Source of the DNA: Nitrospirota bacterium
GTDB lineage: Bacteria > Nitrospirota_A > Leptospirillia > Leptospirillales > Leptospirillaceae
Direction of reading: 5' to 3'
DNA: 19,723 bases
Assembly: GCA_021844645.1 (NCBI GenBank)
Contig: JAKBTA010000019.1
Location: forward strand, 1-19,723
Both the position numbers and the translations under genes were made by a program. Positions 1-6,840 of the stretch are shown here, piece after piece; the first letter of the stretch is position 1, and every line of letters starts with the position of its first letter. The notes beneath the pieces are model-generated. The model ran no database searches. It worked only from the letters and a program-made list of their open reading frames with translations, and was not told where the DNA came from.

Positions 1-387
1 GCGAAGATTCATGAACGGATCGCTTTTAAGCGATCCGACTTCGCCTATCAGGAAGCCCGAAAGATCGTCAATGCGTATGGACGGATCTTTGTTGAGGATA
101 TTACGGTCAACGAAATGAACTCCCACCGATGCCTGAACCGAAGCATCCGTGACGTGGCGTGGTCGCAATTCTTCCTCTTTCTCTCGTACAAAGCTGAAAA
201 TGCTGGTCGGGAGTTCAGGAAGGTGAATCCGGCCTATACAAGCCAGACCTGTTCCTCCTGTGGCCATCGGCAGAAGATGCCGCTGTCCTGCCGGACGTAT
301 GTCTGTCCGTGTTGTGGAATGGAAAAGGATCGGGACCACAACGCCTCCCTGAATATTTTGAGACTCGGGCTTTCGTCTCGGGGTTAG
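1..387 (+). CDS. tnpB: TnpB (IS200/IS605 OrfB) RNA-guided nuclease, C-terminal part, cut by window start
   Basis: The frame is open from base 1, so the N-terminus lies outside the window; the visible part is 128 codons ending in TAG. Seen: a RuvC-II-like stretch FVEDITVNEMN with its acidic residue, a four-cysteine zinc ribbon (TCSSCGH ... YVCPCCGM), and the RuvC-III motif DRDHNAS with its aspartate. This order (E, zinc ribbon, D..N) is the standard C-terminus of TnpB proteins. Known for the family: TnpB is an RNA-guided DNA nuclease of IS200/IS605 elements, guided by an RNA made from the 3' end of the gene and the element's right end. All catalytic residues visible here are intact, so whether the gene is functional depends on the part not shown. 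Followed directly by a right-end hairpin. Confidence 0.93.
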   Translation, partial: AKIHERIAFKRSDFAYQEARKIVNAYGRIFVEDITVNEMNSHRCLNRSIRDVAWSQFFLFLSYKAENAGREFRKVNPAYTSQTCSSCGHRQKMPLSCRTYVCPCCGMEKDRDHNASLNILRLGLSSRG

Positions 388-441
388 CCCCAAAAAGCCC
401 CCACGACAACCATTTCATGGTTTAGTGGCGGGAGCAGTCAC
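388..441 (+). mobile_element. IS200/IS605 right end with subterminal hairpin; likely 3' part of the TnpB guide RNA
   Basis: Just after the tnpB stop, bases 401-404 (CCAC) pair with 425-428 (GTGG) and 408-413 (AACCAT) pair with 417-422 (ATGGTT), giving a 10-bp interrupted stem with a TTC loop. IS200/IS605 ends carry such subterminal imperfect hairpins, recognised by TnpA, and the region from the tnpB 3' end through the right end is transcribed as the guide-RNA scaffold. The sequence GGCGGGAGCAGTCAC after the hairpin is probably at or near the element end; the exact cleavage point cannot be fixed from one copy. Confidence 0.6.
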
Positions 442-501
442 CCATCCTTATCCTCAGGGAAGAAAACAGAAGGCTTGCAAGCGGGCGGTCTTTGTTTCTG
501 T

Positions 502-656
502 CCTCACATTGAGGTATTCTCGTTCCCATGCAGACCGGCAAGCGCTTTCGAGCCTATTCCAACCCCGCACAGGAACAGCTCCTTCTCCAGAGGAACGTTC
601 GGTCGTGAGACCGGAACCCCCTTCAAGAGGGCTGCCCTAATGGCGGGAGAATTCAT
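502..656 (+). mobile_element. internally deleted IS200/IS605 element (candidate): left-end hairpin, tnpB head, right-end-like sequence
   Basis: Bases 502-506 (CCTCA) pair with 510-514 (TGAGG) across a 3-nt loop, just upstream of a TnpB start at 528, the position expected for a left-end hairpin. Only 26 TnpB codons follow. At 638-656 the sequence resembles the right-end sequence at 423-441, with 15 of 19 positions identical around GGCGGGAG. The simplest reading is an element that lost nearly all of tnpB but kept both ends, resembling the small non-autonomous derivatives known for this family. The hairpin and tnpB head are seen; the shared right end is inference. Confidence 0.5.
528..608 (+). 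pseudogene. tnpB: TnpB N-terminal remnant (26 codons)
   Basis: ATG at 528 opens MQTGKRFRAYSNPAQEQL, the typical TnpB start (short basic head, aromatic-rich strand, then P..Q). The frame continues only to R-N-V-R-S before TGA at 606-608, where a full TnpB would run for about 350-400 residues. The recognisable similarity ends near codon 22, so a deletion junction probably lies around base 593. It is a different copy from the C-terminal piece at the window start, because it lies downstream of that copy's right end. No function is expected. Confidence 0.72.
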
Positions 657-1119
657 GATCTGGGTTGATGCAGATGCCTGTCCCCGCGCTATAAAAGAAA
701 TTCTTTACCGCTCCTCCGTGAGGACAAAAACCCCCCTGACACTGGTTGCCAACGCCCCCCTCTCCACTCCGCGATCTCCTTTGATCAACACTATCACCGT
801 CCCCAAAGGATCCGACATGGCCGACAAGACCATTGTCGAAAAAGTTCAGTCCGGAGACCTGGTCATCAGCGGGGATATCATTCTTGCAGACCTTGTCATT
901 TCAAGGGGAGGGACGGTCCTTTCTCCACGGGGAGATGAGTTCACATCAGACAACATTGGAGAATATCTCTCCACAAGGACCTTCATGAGCGAACTCAGAA
1001 GCGCAGGACTCGCTTCCGGCGGACCTCCCGCCATGACCAATGCAGACAAGGAGCGTTTCGCCAATCGCCTGGAAACGGTTCTCAGACGATTAGCCCTCCG
1101 GCACAAAAACCTCCCATAG
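655..1119 (+). CDS. YaiI/YqxD (UPF0178, DUF188) family protein
   Basis: 154 residues, full length for this family. Seen: start MIWVDADACP, then IKEILYR, LTLVAN, a GSDMAD segment, GDLVISGDIILA, a PRG triplet near residue 91 and SGGPP near 121-125; all match the pattern of E. coli YaiI in order. The family has a PIN-like fold and is very widespread, but its biochemical role is not established. ATG at 655 is chosen because it gives the family's exact N-terminus and has GGGAG at 645-649, 5 nt upstream. Longer in-frame starts run back through the transposon remnant and are unlikely. The ribosome binding site itself falls within sequence resembling an IS right end, so an insertion may have replaced the native leader. 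Confidence 0.9.
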   Translation: MIWVDADACPRAIKEILYRSSVRTKTPLTLVANAPLSTPRSPLINTITVPKGSDMADKTIVEKVQSGDLVISGDIILADLVISRGGTVLSPRGDEFTSDNIGEYLSTRTFMSELRSAGLASGGPPAMTNADKERFANRLETVLRRLALRHKNLP

Positions 1120-1235
1120 ATTGCCTCCCGGATATACGCTCGGGTAGAATGGCAGGATTGTTTCAGATTTTTTGTTGGCCAAAGCAGTCCCACAGTCAAG
1201 AATGCCCCTCTAACATAGGAAAAACAGGCAAAACC

Positions 1236-1949
1236 ATGCTCGAGATGATCAGAAAGTTTGCCATTGAAAAGCCAAAGATCCTGGGAGGACTCATCCTCTT
1301 CATCGCCATCATCTTTACGGTCTCGATGGGCTGGTGGGGATTTGCCAACTCCCGCTCTTCCCAGGGGGACATCGTGGCCAGGATCAATGGAACTCCGATA
1401 AAAAGTACGGAGTTCGCCAGGGACTTTTCAATCATGAAGAACAACTACCAGCAGATGCTCAATGGGCCCATGGGATTAAAAATCCTGAAGCAGCTGAACT
1501 TTCCGGGGCTGGTTCTGAGAAACATGATCTACCGTCAGCTTTGGGCCGACGAGGGGAAAAAACTTGGGCTTGTTGTTTCAGACGAAACAATTATCAGGGA
1601 GATCTCCCAGATTCCTTTTTTCATGGAGGGAACACCACCAAGGTTTTCAAAACAGATCTACACACGATTTCTGACCGGAACGCATCAAACAGCAAAACAG
1701 TTTGAAGAGTCCATCAGAAAAGACCTTCTTGTTCAAAGAGCCCAGGTCATTGTCCGCGCAACTGCCGGATCACCCATCCCCGCACCCGTTTCTCCAGGTG
1801 CCCCGCCGGCAACAATGGTTGACCAGCAAAAAAATGCGCTTAAACTCGAGGAAGAGACCGTTCAATCCTTTCAGACACAGCTTGAAAACAGCGCAAGCAT
1901 CAAGATTGACCAGGACGTCCTTAAAAAAGTTTCCCAGTCCCTGCTTTGA
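1236..1949 (+). CDS. membrane-anchored SurA/PpiD N-terminal-domain protein without a PPIase domain
   Basis: 237 residues. Seen: basic head, one transmembrane segment at about residues 14-36 (ILGGLILFIAIIFTVSMGWW), then a periplasmic part beginning with VARINGTPIKSTEFAR, the entry signature of the SurA/PpiD chaperone N-domain (VNG..I...F), followed by helices and a proline/alanine-rich linker at 180-195. PpiD and related folding helpers usually carry a parvulin domain (about 90 residues) inserted in or after this region; none is visible and the length leaves no room. Inference: a periplasmic, inner-membrane-tethered chaperone for exported proteins. ATG 1236 is preferred because the anchor follows normally; its ribosome site is weak (AGG about 15 nt upstream). 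A longer in-frame start at 1149 would add an unlikely Cys/Trp-rich head. Confidence 0.72.
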   Translation: MLEMIRKFAIEKPKILGGLILFIAIIFTVSMGWWGFANSRSSQGDIVARINGTPIKSTEFARDFSIMKNNYQQMLNGPMGLKILKQLNFPGLVLRNMIYRQLWADEGKKLGLVVSDETIIREISQIPFFMEGTPPRFSKQIYTRFLTGTHQTAKQFEESIRKDLLVQRAQVIVRATAGSPIPAPVSPGAPPATMVDQQKNALKLEEETVQSFQTQLENSASIKIDQDVLKKVSQSLL

Positions 1950-1982
1950 CTCACCCCCTCCTCTCCGGAGGGGAATGAGTCA
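1947..1982. terminator. large stem-loop between convergent genes
   Basis: Bases 1955-1961 (CCCCTCC) pair with 1967-1973 (GGAGGGG) over a 5-nt loop, and outside this 1947-1953 (TGACTCA) pairs with 1976-1982 (TGAGTCA). It starts in the stop codon of the plus-strand gene and ends 6 nt from the 3' end of the minus-strand gene. There is no T-run on either side, so it may act as a bidirectional terminator only weakly, or mainly protect mRNA 3' ends. Confidence 0.6.
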
Positions 1983-1988
1983 GGACGG

Positions 1989-2537
1989 CTAGAAGAAATT
2001 CACCCCGACACCTGCTGTGATGAACTCCCACGGTTGTGCCATCGTTCCAACCCCGACCTCCCTGTACCGGACATCAAGGAAAAACTGTCTGGCAGATGAC
2101 AATGGGGCATTCAGCATCACTCCCGCATCAAAATAAGTATTCGCAACACCGGAAAGCAGCGCCTGCCCAAAATCTCCCTCAAGATCAAGGGACATGTAGG
2201 ATGTTGCAAAAAGATTGACCAGAAGTCCGCTGTAGAACGGAAAGATATTGCTCGGAAGGATCGTGCTCGTTTTTGACTGGTTCAGGTAATCGATTCCAGC
2301 CCTGACGCCCACATCTTTTGTAAACCAGTACTGAAGATCGACGCCAGCACCATAATAGAGATCCCCATTTGCTCCGGGAACATTGACCGGATCTGCACCC
2401 TCAACCTCAATCCCGACACCGAAGGCATTGGAGGAGCCAGGTGATGCATGAACTGTCCCCGGAAACTCGAAAAACATGACAAGGGAGATTATCAGAAAAG
2501 ATCCGATAACTGAAAAGCCTTTTCGCAGCGAAATCAT
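1989..2537 (-). CDS. small outer-membrane beta-barrel protein
   Basis: 182 residues. Seen: signal peptide (basic MISLRKGF, hydrophobic core to about residue 25, cleavage near VHA-S at about 31), then alternating strands rich in Gly and aromatics (FGVGIEVEG, GAGVDLQYWF, VGVRAGIDYL, FLDVRYREVG, FITAGVGVNFF). It ends in Phe-Phe, the C-terminal aromatic signature used by the BAM machinery. The size fits an eight-stranded OmpA/OmpW-like barrel; the specific family and ligand are not recognised. The start at 2537 is supported by AGGAG seven bases upstream and by the signal peptide; a longer upstream start has no ribosome site. Divergent from the rhodanese gene. Confidence 0.8.
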   Translation of the reverse strand: MISLRKGFSVIGSFLIISLVMFFEFPGTVHASPGSSNAFGVGIEVEGADPVNVPGANGDLYYGAGVDLQYWFTKDVGVRAGIDYLNQSKTSTILPSNIFPFYSGLLVNLFATSYMSLDLEGDFGQALLSGVANTYFDAGVMLNAPLSSARQFFLDVRYREVGVGTMAQPWEFITAGVGVNFF

Positions 2538-2795
2538 TTGAAACTCCTTTTTCGTTTGGAACCAGCAATGTTTTTGGCAGAAAAGATCCAACTTCTCTTC
2601 GGCAAAAATTCTCCGGAACAATAATCCGCCAGGCGCTCCATCCCAAACAGCGCTGCATCCCCCTTAAACCAATGGTTGTCCCGAGCCTGCTTCACCGTTA
2701 CAATGAAAAGAGCCGGTTAGTCCTCAGCAGACAGCAAGGGTTGAAGCGCACAGTCAGCAATATCAAAATAAAAAACACGAAAAAGGAGGGATGGA

Positions 2796-3140
2796 ATGTT
2801 CGGACTATTCGGAGGCGGCAACGATATACAGCTTGATCCCAAAGAGCTTAAGGAAAGAATCGATGCAGGGGAAGACCTGATTCTTCTGGACGTCAGGGAA
2901 GACTGGGAACACTCGAAAGTCAAGATCCCCGGAGCCAAACACATCCCGCTCGGACAGCTTAACCGGGTGCTTGACGATATCCACAAAGAAGCAACGGTAG
3001 TGGTCTACTGCCACCATGGCGCCAGAAGCCTTCAGGCTTGCATGGCAATGAAGAAAGCGGGGTATGCAAAAGTCCAGAATCTCAAGGGCGGGATTGATGC
3101 ATACGCTATCCATGTGGATCCGTCGCTTCCCCGGTACTAG
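2796..3140 (+). CDS. rhodanese-like sulfurtransferase, single domain
   Basis: 114 residues, one rhodanese domain. Seen: ILLDVREDWEHSKVKIPGAKHIPL (entry motif, residues about 29-52, here split by positions), the active-site loop YCHHGARS with catalytic Cys72, and the closing LKGGIDAYA. Such proteins move sulfur from persulfide carriers to acceptors through a Cys persulfide; the physiological partner is not visible. Cytosolic: no signal peptide, although the glycine-rich head MFGLFGGG is unusual. Ribosome site AAAGGAGGG lies 5 nt before ATG. Monocistronic, closed by the strong hairpin that follows. Confidence 0.93.
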   Translation: MFGLFGGGNDIQLDPKELKERIDAGEDLILLDVREDWEHSKVKIPGAKHIPLGQLNRVLDDIHKEATVVVYCHHGARSLQACMAMKKAGYAKVQNLKGGIDAYAIHVDPSLPRY

Positions 3141-3141
3141 G

Positions 3142-3181
3142 AAACTCCTCAGGATCTGATCCTCAAGATCCTGAGGAGTTT
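3142..3181. terminator. bidirectional rho-independent terminator
   Basis: Bases 3142-3157 pair perfectly with 3166-3181 (16 bp, starting AAACTCCTCAGG), loop of 8 nt, with the 3' arm ending in TTT and followed by ATTTC. The A-rich 5' arm gives the mirrored T-run on the other strand. It lies between the rhodanese stop and the 3' end of the convergent small gene. Confidence 0.9.
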
Positions 3182-3197
3182 ATTTCATGGGCTGGAA

Positions 3198-3485
3198 TCA
3201 GGACTTTTTGGGCGGCAGGGTATGGGCTGGCGGTCGACCGTAAACAGGAACCTCAACAATACCCGCCAGGCTTTCAAGATGCGTGATCCACTGCTCCCTC
3301 GGAACCTTTTCCAGGTTTTCCTCGCGGACACGCATTCTTCCGTTTCCAGGGGGGATAATCACATCGTATTCGTTCGCCTTCCAGTACCCCCTTGTTCGGC
3401 TCTCAACGATCCCCAACTGATTGGTAACCTTTATCAAAACAGTTTCTCCTGCCTGAAAATGATAGGCAATTGGTCGGTATTCCAA
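3198..3485 (-). CDS. hypothetical small protein, beta-rich (SH3/KOW-like?)
   Basis: 95 residues, family not recognised. Seen: a compact beta-rich core, FQAGETVLIKVTNQLGIVESR then YDVIIPPGNGRMRVREENLEKVP, with the look of a KOW/SH3-type barrel in which G-E-T-V and G-I-V mark the first strands; then a helical segment and a Pro/Lys tail. The start is TTG at 3485, with AGAGGTG four bases upstream; no ATG fits. No signal or membrane segment. It lies 77 nt downstream of the methyltransferase gene in the same orientation, so co-transcription is plausible. A nucleic-acid or ribosome-associated role would be a guess from the fold alone. Confidence 0.72.
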   Translation of the reverse strand: MEYRPIAYHFQAGETVLIKVTNQLGIVESRTRGYWKANEYDVIIPPGNGRMRVREENLEKVPREQWITHLESLAGIVEVPVYGRPPAHTLPPKKS

Positions 3486-3562
3486 TGGGCACCTCTTTGA
3501 TTGACAGATTCATGAATGGTCAAAACCAGGTTGGACATCCTAGCATATCCTGCGGGAGAGCT

Positions 3563-4228
3563 TCAAAATCCTTTTCCACGCACCCAATCCGCGCGTCCGA
3601 AAATTCCCAGCCGGTAATGATGAATCTCACCACCGGCAGTCTCTTCAGAAGCATGAAGAAGCTGCCATTTCTCTCCCATGATCCGCGAAAAGTCGTCCTG
3701 ATTGAAAAACACATCGTAATGACCTCTATGGGATACCCAGTTCCGGCTTCTCTTTTCACCAGGGTAGTGCTGAAAGCGTTCCGAAAAAACACCCAGAAGA
3801 AAAACCCCCGACGGAGAAAGCATCTCATCAATCCATTTCGGATATATTCTTCGTTCGGGAGCCCTCATATGATGCAAGACTCCGAAATCCAGGACCACAT
3901 CAAAGCTGCCCCGGCGAAAAGGAAGATTAAAGAGATCCCCGTTGACAAGTGATGCCTCTGAAAAAACAGGATTGCCCCGAATTTCAAGAAGAGGAGAAAG
4001 GACCGAGTCGATTCCTACAGTATGGCACTCCGAGAAAAGGGGGGGAAGAAGGTTGCGACCCTGGCCGCAACCTATTTCGAGGAACCTCGCGCCCTTCCTA
4101 AAAAAACCCATCGTTCCTGCTGCATCAACGATCCCGGATGCACCTGTCTTGGGCCATCCGGTCTGGCCGGAATCGTACGCCTGTTGAAAAAAATGCCGTT
4201 GTCTGCCGTATTGATCATTTTTTTTCAC
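3563..4228 (-). CDS. class I SAM-dependent methyltransferase
   Basis: 221 residues from the chosen start. Seen: an N-terminal FFQQAYDSGQTGWP stretch typical of small Rossmann methyltransferases, motif I FLEIGCGQGRNL (about 49-60) for SAM binding, acidic motif II VGID (D74), NGDLFNLPF, and motif IV/V FDVVLDFGVLHHM. The substrate is not predictable; relatives include thiol, tellurite and small-molecule methyltransferases. GTG at 4228 is preferred over ATG at 4276: GGGGGATGG sits just upstream of GTG, while the ATG has no ribosome site and would add a hydrophobic head unusual for this cytosolic fold. With the upstream start it would have an N-terminal anchor, which cannot be fully excluded. Confidence 0.85.
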   Translation of the reverse strand: MKKNDQYGRQRHFFQQAYDSGQTGWPKTGASGIVDAAGTMGFFRKGARFLEIGCGQGRNLLPPLFSECHTVGIDSVLSPLLEIRGNPVFSEASLVNGDLFNLPFRRGSFDVVLDFGVLHHMRAPERRIYPKWIDEMLSPSGVFLLGVFSERFQHYPGEKRSRNWVSHRGHYDVFFNQDDFSRIMGEKWQLLHASEETAGGEIHHYRLGIFGRADWVRGKGF

Positions 4229-4282
4229 AATCCATCCCCCGGTTAACGCTCCAAGGACCAAAACAACTTTCATCAATGTGAT

Positions 4283-4288
4283 ACAATG
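4283..4288 (+). promoter_or_regulatory. possible extended -10 promoter element for the GGDEF-like gene
   Basis: TACAAT is preceded by TGA (extended -10 form TGnTACAAT), 49 nt before the ATG at 4338. No good -35 is seen at 16-18 nt upstream, so this is a weak call. Confidence 0.3.
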
Positions 4289-4337
4289 GCTCCATCAGGC
4301 TCGCCAATGGAACAACTGTGACTGACCGGGAGAAGAC

Positions 4338-5684
4338 ATGTCGATTTTGCTGGGCCATTCATCTATCCGTCCCCTGACAAACATCCTCCAAAAAGTCAAC
4401 CTGATTTGCGAAAAAGAAATGATCGGATTCGCACTCCTCTCAAGAAAAGGCTTTTTACGTGCCGCTGACAGCTTTTTTCTTTCTTTTCTGGATAGAAAAA
4501 TTATTTCGGTCGGGACACTCCCCCAAGCTGAAATCGAAAAAACATTCCTTTCAAAAACTCTCCCGGAACACGCAGCAACCATCAACCTGTGGATCAGGGG
4601 CAATGCAGCTCCCGCTTCAGGACTTTGGCATGCTACCGTCCCTTTTGGTCAAACGTCACTGGAGCTTTTTCGTGCCTCGGTCACAAACTCCGATGAAGAA
4701 GCGGCCCTTTTTTTCAGGGTAACAGGAGAGCAGGCATTTCAAAAAAATACCCTTCCCCGGATTTACACAGAATTGTCGGATGAAATCACGGAAATCCTTC
4801 TCGACTCCATGGACCATGAAAAAATACTGGAAGTCCTCTCGGATCCGTTCTGGGAAAATCCTGAACTTCCGGATCTTCCGAAGGTTTTCCTCTGGAATAC
4901 CGCAAGATGGCAGAAAAATTCGTTTCTGATCCAGCTCTCACCGAGGACATCCATCGAGAATCATGTCCCGATAACAACAGCCATCACCTCGATCATACCC
5001 AAAAAGGTGATCCAGTCGGTCTCTGTTCCTGTAACCCGCTCCTTTTTCATCAGAGAGCCGGACCAGGAAAACATTCACATGATCATTCCCCTGCTCAGGG
5101 GGACATCCCACCTTGGCTGGGTCATCCAGAAACTGACCACTGAAGGACAAAACAAAACAGATATCACTCACCATATCCAGCAAAAGACCAATGACCTGAC
5201 CCGAAAAATCTTCAGGAACAGGGAGGAGGTACGATTGATCAGTCCCCTCAACCTGGATCCCGACTCCGCCCTGTTATCCAGAAGAGGCTTGATAGACGGA
5301 CTGACTGACCTTCTTGAAATGGCATCATTAAAAAAACAGGGCGTCGGAGTGATAGGAATCACCCTTTCTGAATCCCGGGGAATATTCCCACTCGTTGAAC
5401 ATCTGGAGATATTCACCAGAAGCTCCGATCTGCTTGGACGGATTTCTCCCCTGGAATTTCTGGCCTTGCTGCCCGACACGTCACGCTCCGGAACAGAAAA
5501 AGCGCTGATCCGCATGAAATCGGCACTCCTGGCCGAGGTCGCCAAAAATGCCAGTTTGCTGGCAAGGTTTACTTTCTGTCATGCTCCTGAAGACGGAGTA
5601 TCACCATTGAAGCTTCTGAGAGCAGCCTTCCAGGAAGGCCCCCATACCAATTTCGACAGCCGTGGGCAAAATCCCTTTGGGTAG
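4338..5684 (+). CDS. degenerate GGDEF-domain protein
   Basis: 448 residues, soluble. The C-terminal part (about 312-432) follows the GGDEF fold: SRRGLIDGLTDLLEMA, GVGVIGITL, then RSSDLLGR-ISPLEF-LALLPDT at 361-381, which lines up with the usual R..D..aR-YGGDEF-a.lLP.t. The signature itself is changed to ISPLEF, losing the glycines and first acidic residue needed for GTP binding and catalysis, so diguanylate cyclase activity is not expected. Residues 1-300 have no firm assignment; 130-280 could be a GAF/PAS-like sensory part. Inference: an enzymatically dead signalling or scaffold protein. ATG is supported by GGGAG seven bases upstream. A small membrane protein gene follows after 42 nt and is probably co-transcribed. 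Confidence 0.75.
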   Translation: MSILLGHSSIRPLTNILQKVNLICEKEMIGFALLSRKGFLRAADSFFLSFLDRKIISVGTLPQAEIEKTFLSKTLPEHAATINLWIRGNAAPASGLWHATVPFGQTSLELFRASVTNSDEEAALFFRVTGEQAFQKNTLPRIYTELSDEITEILLDSMDHEKILEVLSDPFWENPELPDLPKVFLWNTARWQKNSFLIQLSPRTSIENHVPITTAITSIIPKKVIQSVSVPVTRSFFIREPDQENIHMIIPLLRGTSHLGWVIQKLTTEGQNKTDITHHIQQKTNDLTRKIFRNREEVRLISPLNLDPDSALLSRRGLIDGLTDLLEMASLKKQGVGVIGITLSESRGIFPLVEHLEIFTRSSDLLGRISPLEFLALLPDTSRSGTEKALIRMKSALLAEVAKNASLLARFTFCHAPEDGVSPLKLLRAAFQEGPHTNFDSRGQNPFG

Positions 5685-5726
5685 TCCGGCTGAACCACTG
5701 TGTCCAACAGGAACAAGAGGAAAACC

Positions 5727-5912
5727 ATGATCGATTTCGACCCTAGAGATCCAAACCAGACAAACAAAAAAGATCGGTCCCTCTTCTGGATGCTCCTGCC
5801 TGTTGCAGTCATTTTTCTCCTGATCATGGGAACCAATCTTTGGCACCTTGCCCATCAGGACTTTGTCGGATTTGCAACCCGACACAAAGCCGTTCCGGAA
5901 AAAAGCAAATAA
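5727..5912 (+). CDS. small single-pass membrane protein
   Basis: 61 residues, family not recognised. Seen: a charged, Asn/Asp/Lys-rich head, one hydrophobic helix (LFWMLLPVAVIFLLIMG, about 19-35), and a basic C-terminal tail. ATG at 5727 is preceded by AAGAGG with 6 nt spacing; an in-frame GTG at 5700 lacks a ribosome site. It lies 42 nt after the degenerate GGDEF gene in the same direction, so the two may work together, for example as a membrane partner; that is inference from position only. It converges with dapF, the stops being 5 nt apart, with no obvious terminator between. Confidence 0.65.
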   Translation: MIDFDPRDPNQTNKKDRSLFWMLLPVAVIFLLIMGTNLWHLAHQDFVGFATRHKAVPEKSK

Positions 5913-5917
5913 TGGGA

Positions 5918-6802
5918 TCAAGGCTGCGCGGAGCACTTTTGCAATTCTTTCAGAAACTCTGAAGAGAATCGGCCACTCATCACAGAAGAAACAGGTCCTT
6001 CCATCCGGACATCCCCGGACTTTGACACATCAATCGTGAGCTCCCCGCCCGGCATTGTAACCCGTACAGGGCTTTTAACCTTTCCCAGGTGCACAGAAAC
6101 AGATGCCGCCGCACAAGAAGATGATCCGGAAGCCAGCGTATATCCTGCTCCTCTTTCCCAGATCCGGATTTCAATTTGATCCTCTCCTGTCACCTTGACC
6201 ATCTGTGTATTGATTCGCCGGGGAAAAAGAGGATTGTTTTCAATGGCCGAACCCCACTTTCTGATCCAGTCTTCATCAATTTGATCAACAAAGAAAACAA
6301 AATGAGGATTCCCCACCGAAACAGCTGTTCCGCTGATCCGGACTCCCTGCCCCAGGTCAATCTCTTTTTCAATATGGGGAGCCAGGGCTCCCTTGACCCC
6401 AACCTTTTCCGGATCCATGGTATAGCTTCCCATATCAACAAGGACCCTTTTCACCAGACGGTCATCGCCCAGAGTCACCCGCGCCGAAACCATTCCTCCC
6501 AGAGTTTCGATCTGAAAAGATTCGCCTTTTGCATAACCGTATTCGTAAAGGAACTTTGCAAATATCCGGAGCCCGTTTCCGCTCTTCTCCGCCTCGCTGC
6601 CATCAGGATTGAAGATACGAAGTCCAAAGGGCTCCCGGTCACGTGTCAAAAGAAGGATTCCGTCCGACCCAACGCCATAATTCCTGTCACAGATCAGCTG
6701 GATCATTTCGGGTGACCATGAAAGACCGGAAGGAGGAGCCGTCATAACAATATAATCATTTCCTAATCCATGAGACTTGATAAAATCCTGATCCAAAGCC
6801 AT
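5918..6802 (-). CDS. dapF: DapF-family protein (diaminopimelate epimerase-like) with both catalytic cysteines replaced by serine
   Basis: 294 residues, near the usual length (about 275). Seen: HGLGNDYIVM, RNYGVGSDGILL (36-51 region), NPDGSEAEKSGNGLRIFAKF (65-84), VSVGNPHFVFF and WERGAGYTLASGSSSCAAA (215-233). DapF converts LL- to meso-diaminopimelate for peptidoglycan and lysine with two cysteines, in MCGNG and ACGtgaC. Here those positions are Ser74 (codon AGC) and Ser225 (codon TCC), both checked in the DNA. Fold and substrate-loop motifs are otherwise kept. Homologues annotated DapF with this SGNG/ASGSSSC pattern exist as far as I recall; their activity is uncertain to me. Ribosome site AAAGGAA precedes ATG. 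It follows the TPR lipoprotein gene upstream in the same direction? No: that gene's stop lies 38 nt upstream, so they probably form one operon with the lipoprotein gene first. Confidence 0.9.
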   Translation of the reverse strand: MALDQDFIKSHGLGNDYIVMTAPPSGLSWSPEMIQLICDRNYGVGSDGILLLTRDREPFGLRIFNPDGSEAEKSGNGLRIFAKFLYEYGYAKGESFQIETLGGMVSARVTLGDDRLVKRVLVDMGSYTMDPEKVGVKGALAPHIEKEIDLGQGVRISGTAVSVGNPHFVFFVDQIDEDWIRKWGSAIENNPLFPRRINTQMVKVTGEDQIEIRIWERGAGYTLASGSSSCAAASVSVHLGKVKSPVRVTMPGGELTIDVSKSGDVRMEGPVSSVMSGRFSSEFLKELQKCSAQP

Positions 6803-6840
6803 TTAAATTCCTTTCGATATTGAGATTGTTGTATTTCCTC

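Noticed and set aside
473..482. GCTTGCAAGC palindrome
   Set aside because: Ten-base palindrome with no partner structure; could belong to the IS left end but proves nothing alone.
2741..2760. TTGAAG as a -35 for the rhodanese gene
   Set aside because: No matching -10 at 16-18 nt; too weak to call.
3470..3952. 160-codon plus-strand reading frame
   Set aside because: It lies antisense to the methyltransferase, which has clear SAM-binding motifs; the plus frame has no family features and no proper ribosome site.
6176..6715. 179-codon plus-strand reading frame
   Set aside because: Antisense to the DapF-family gene, whose motifs are unambiguous.
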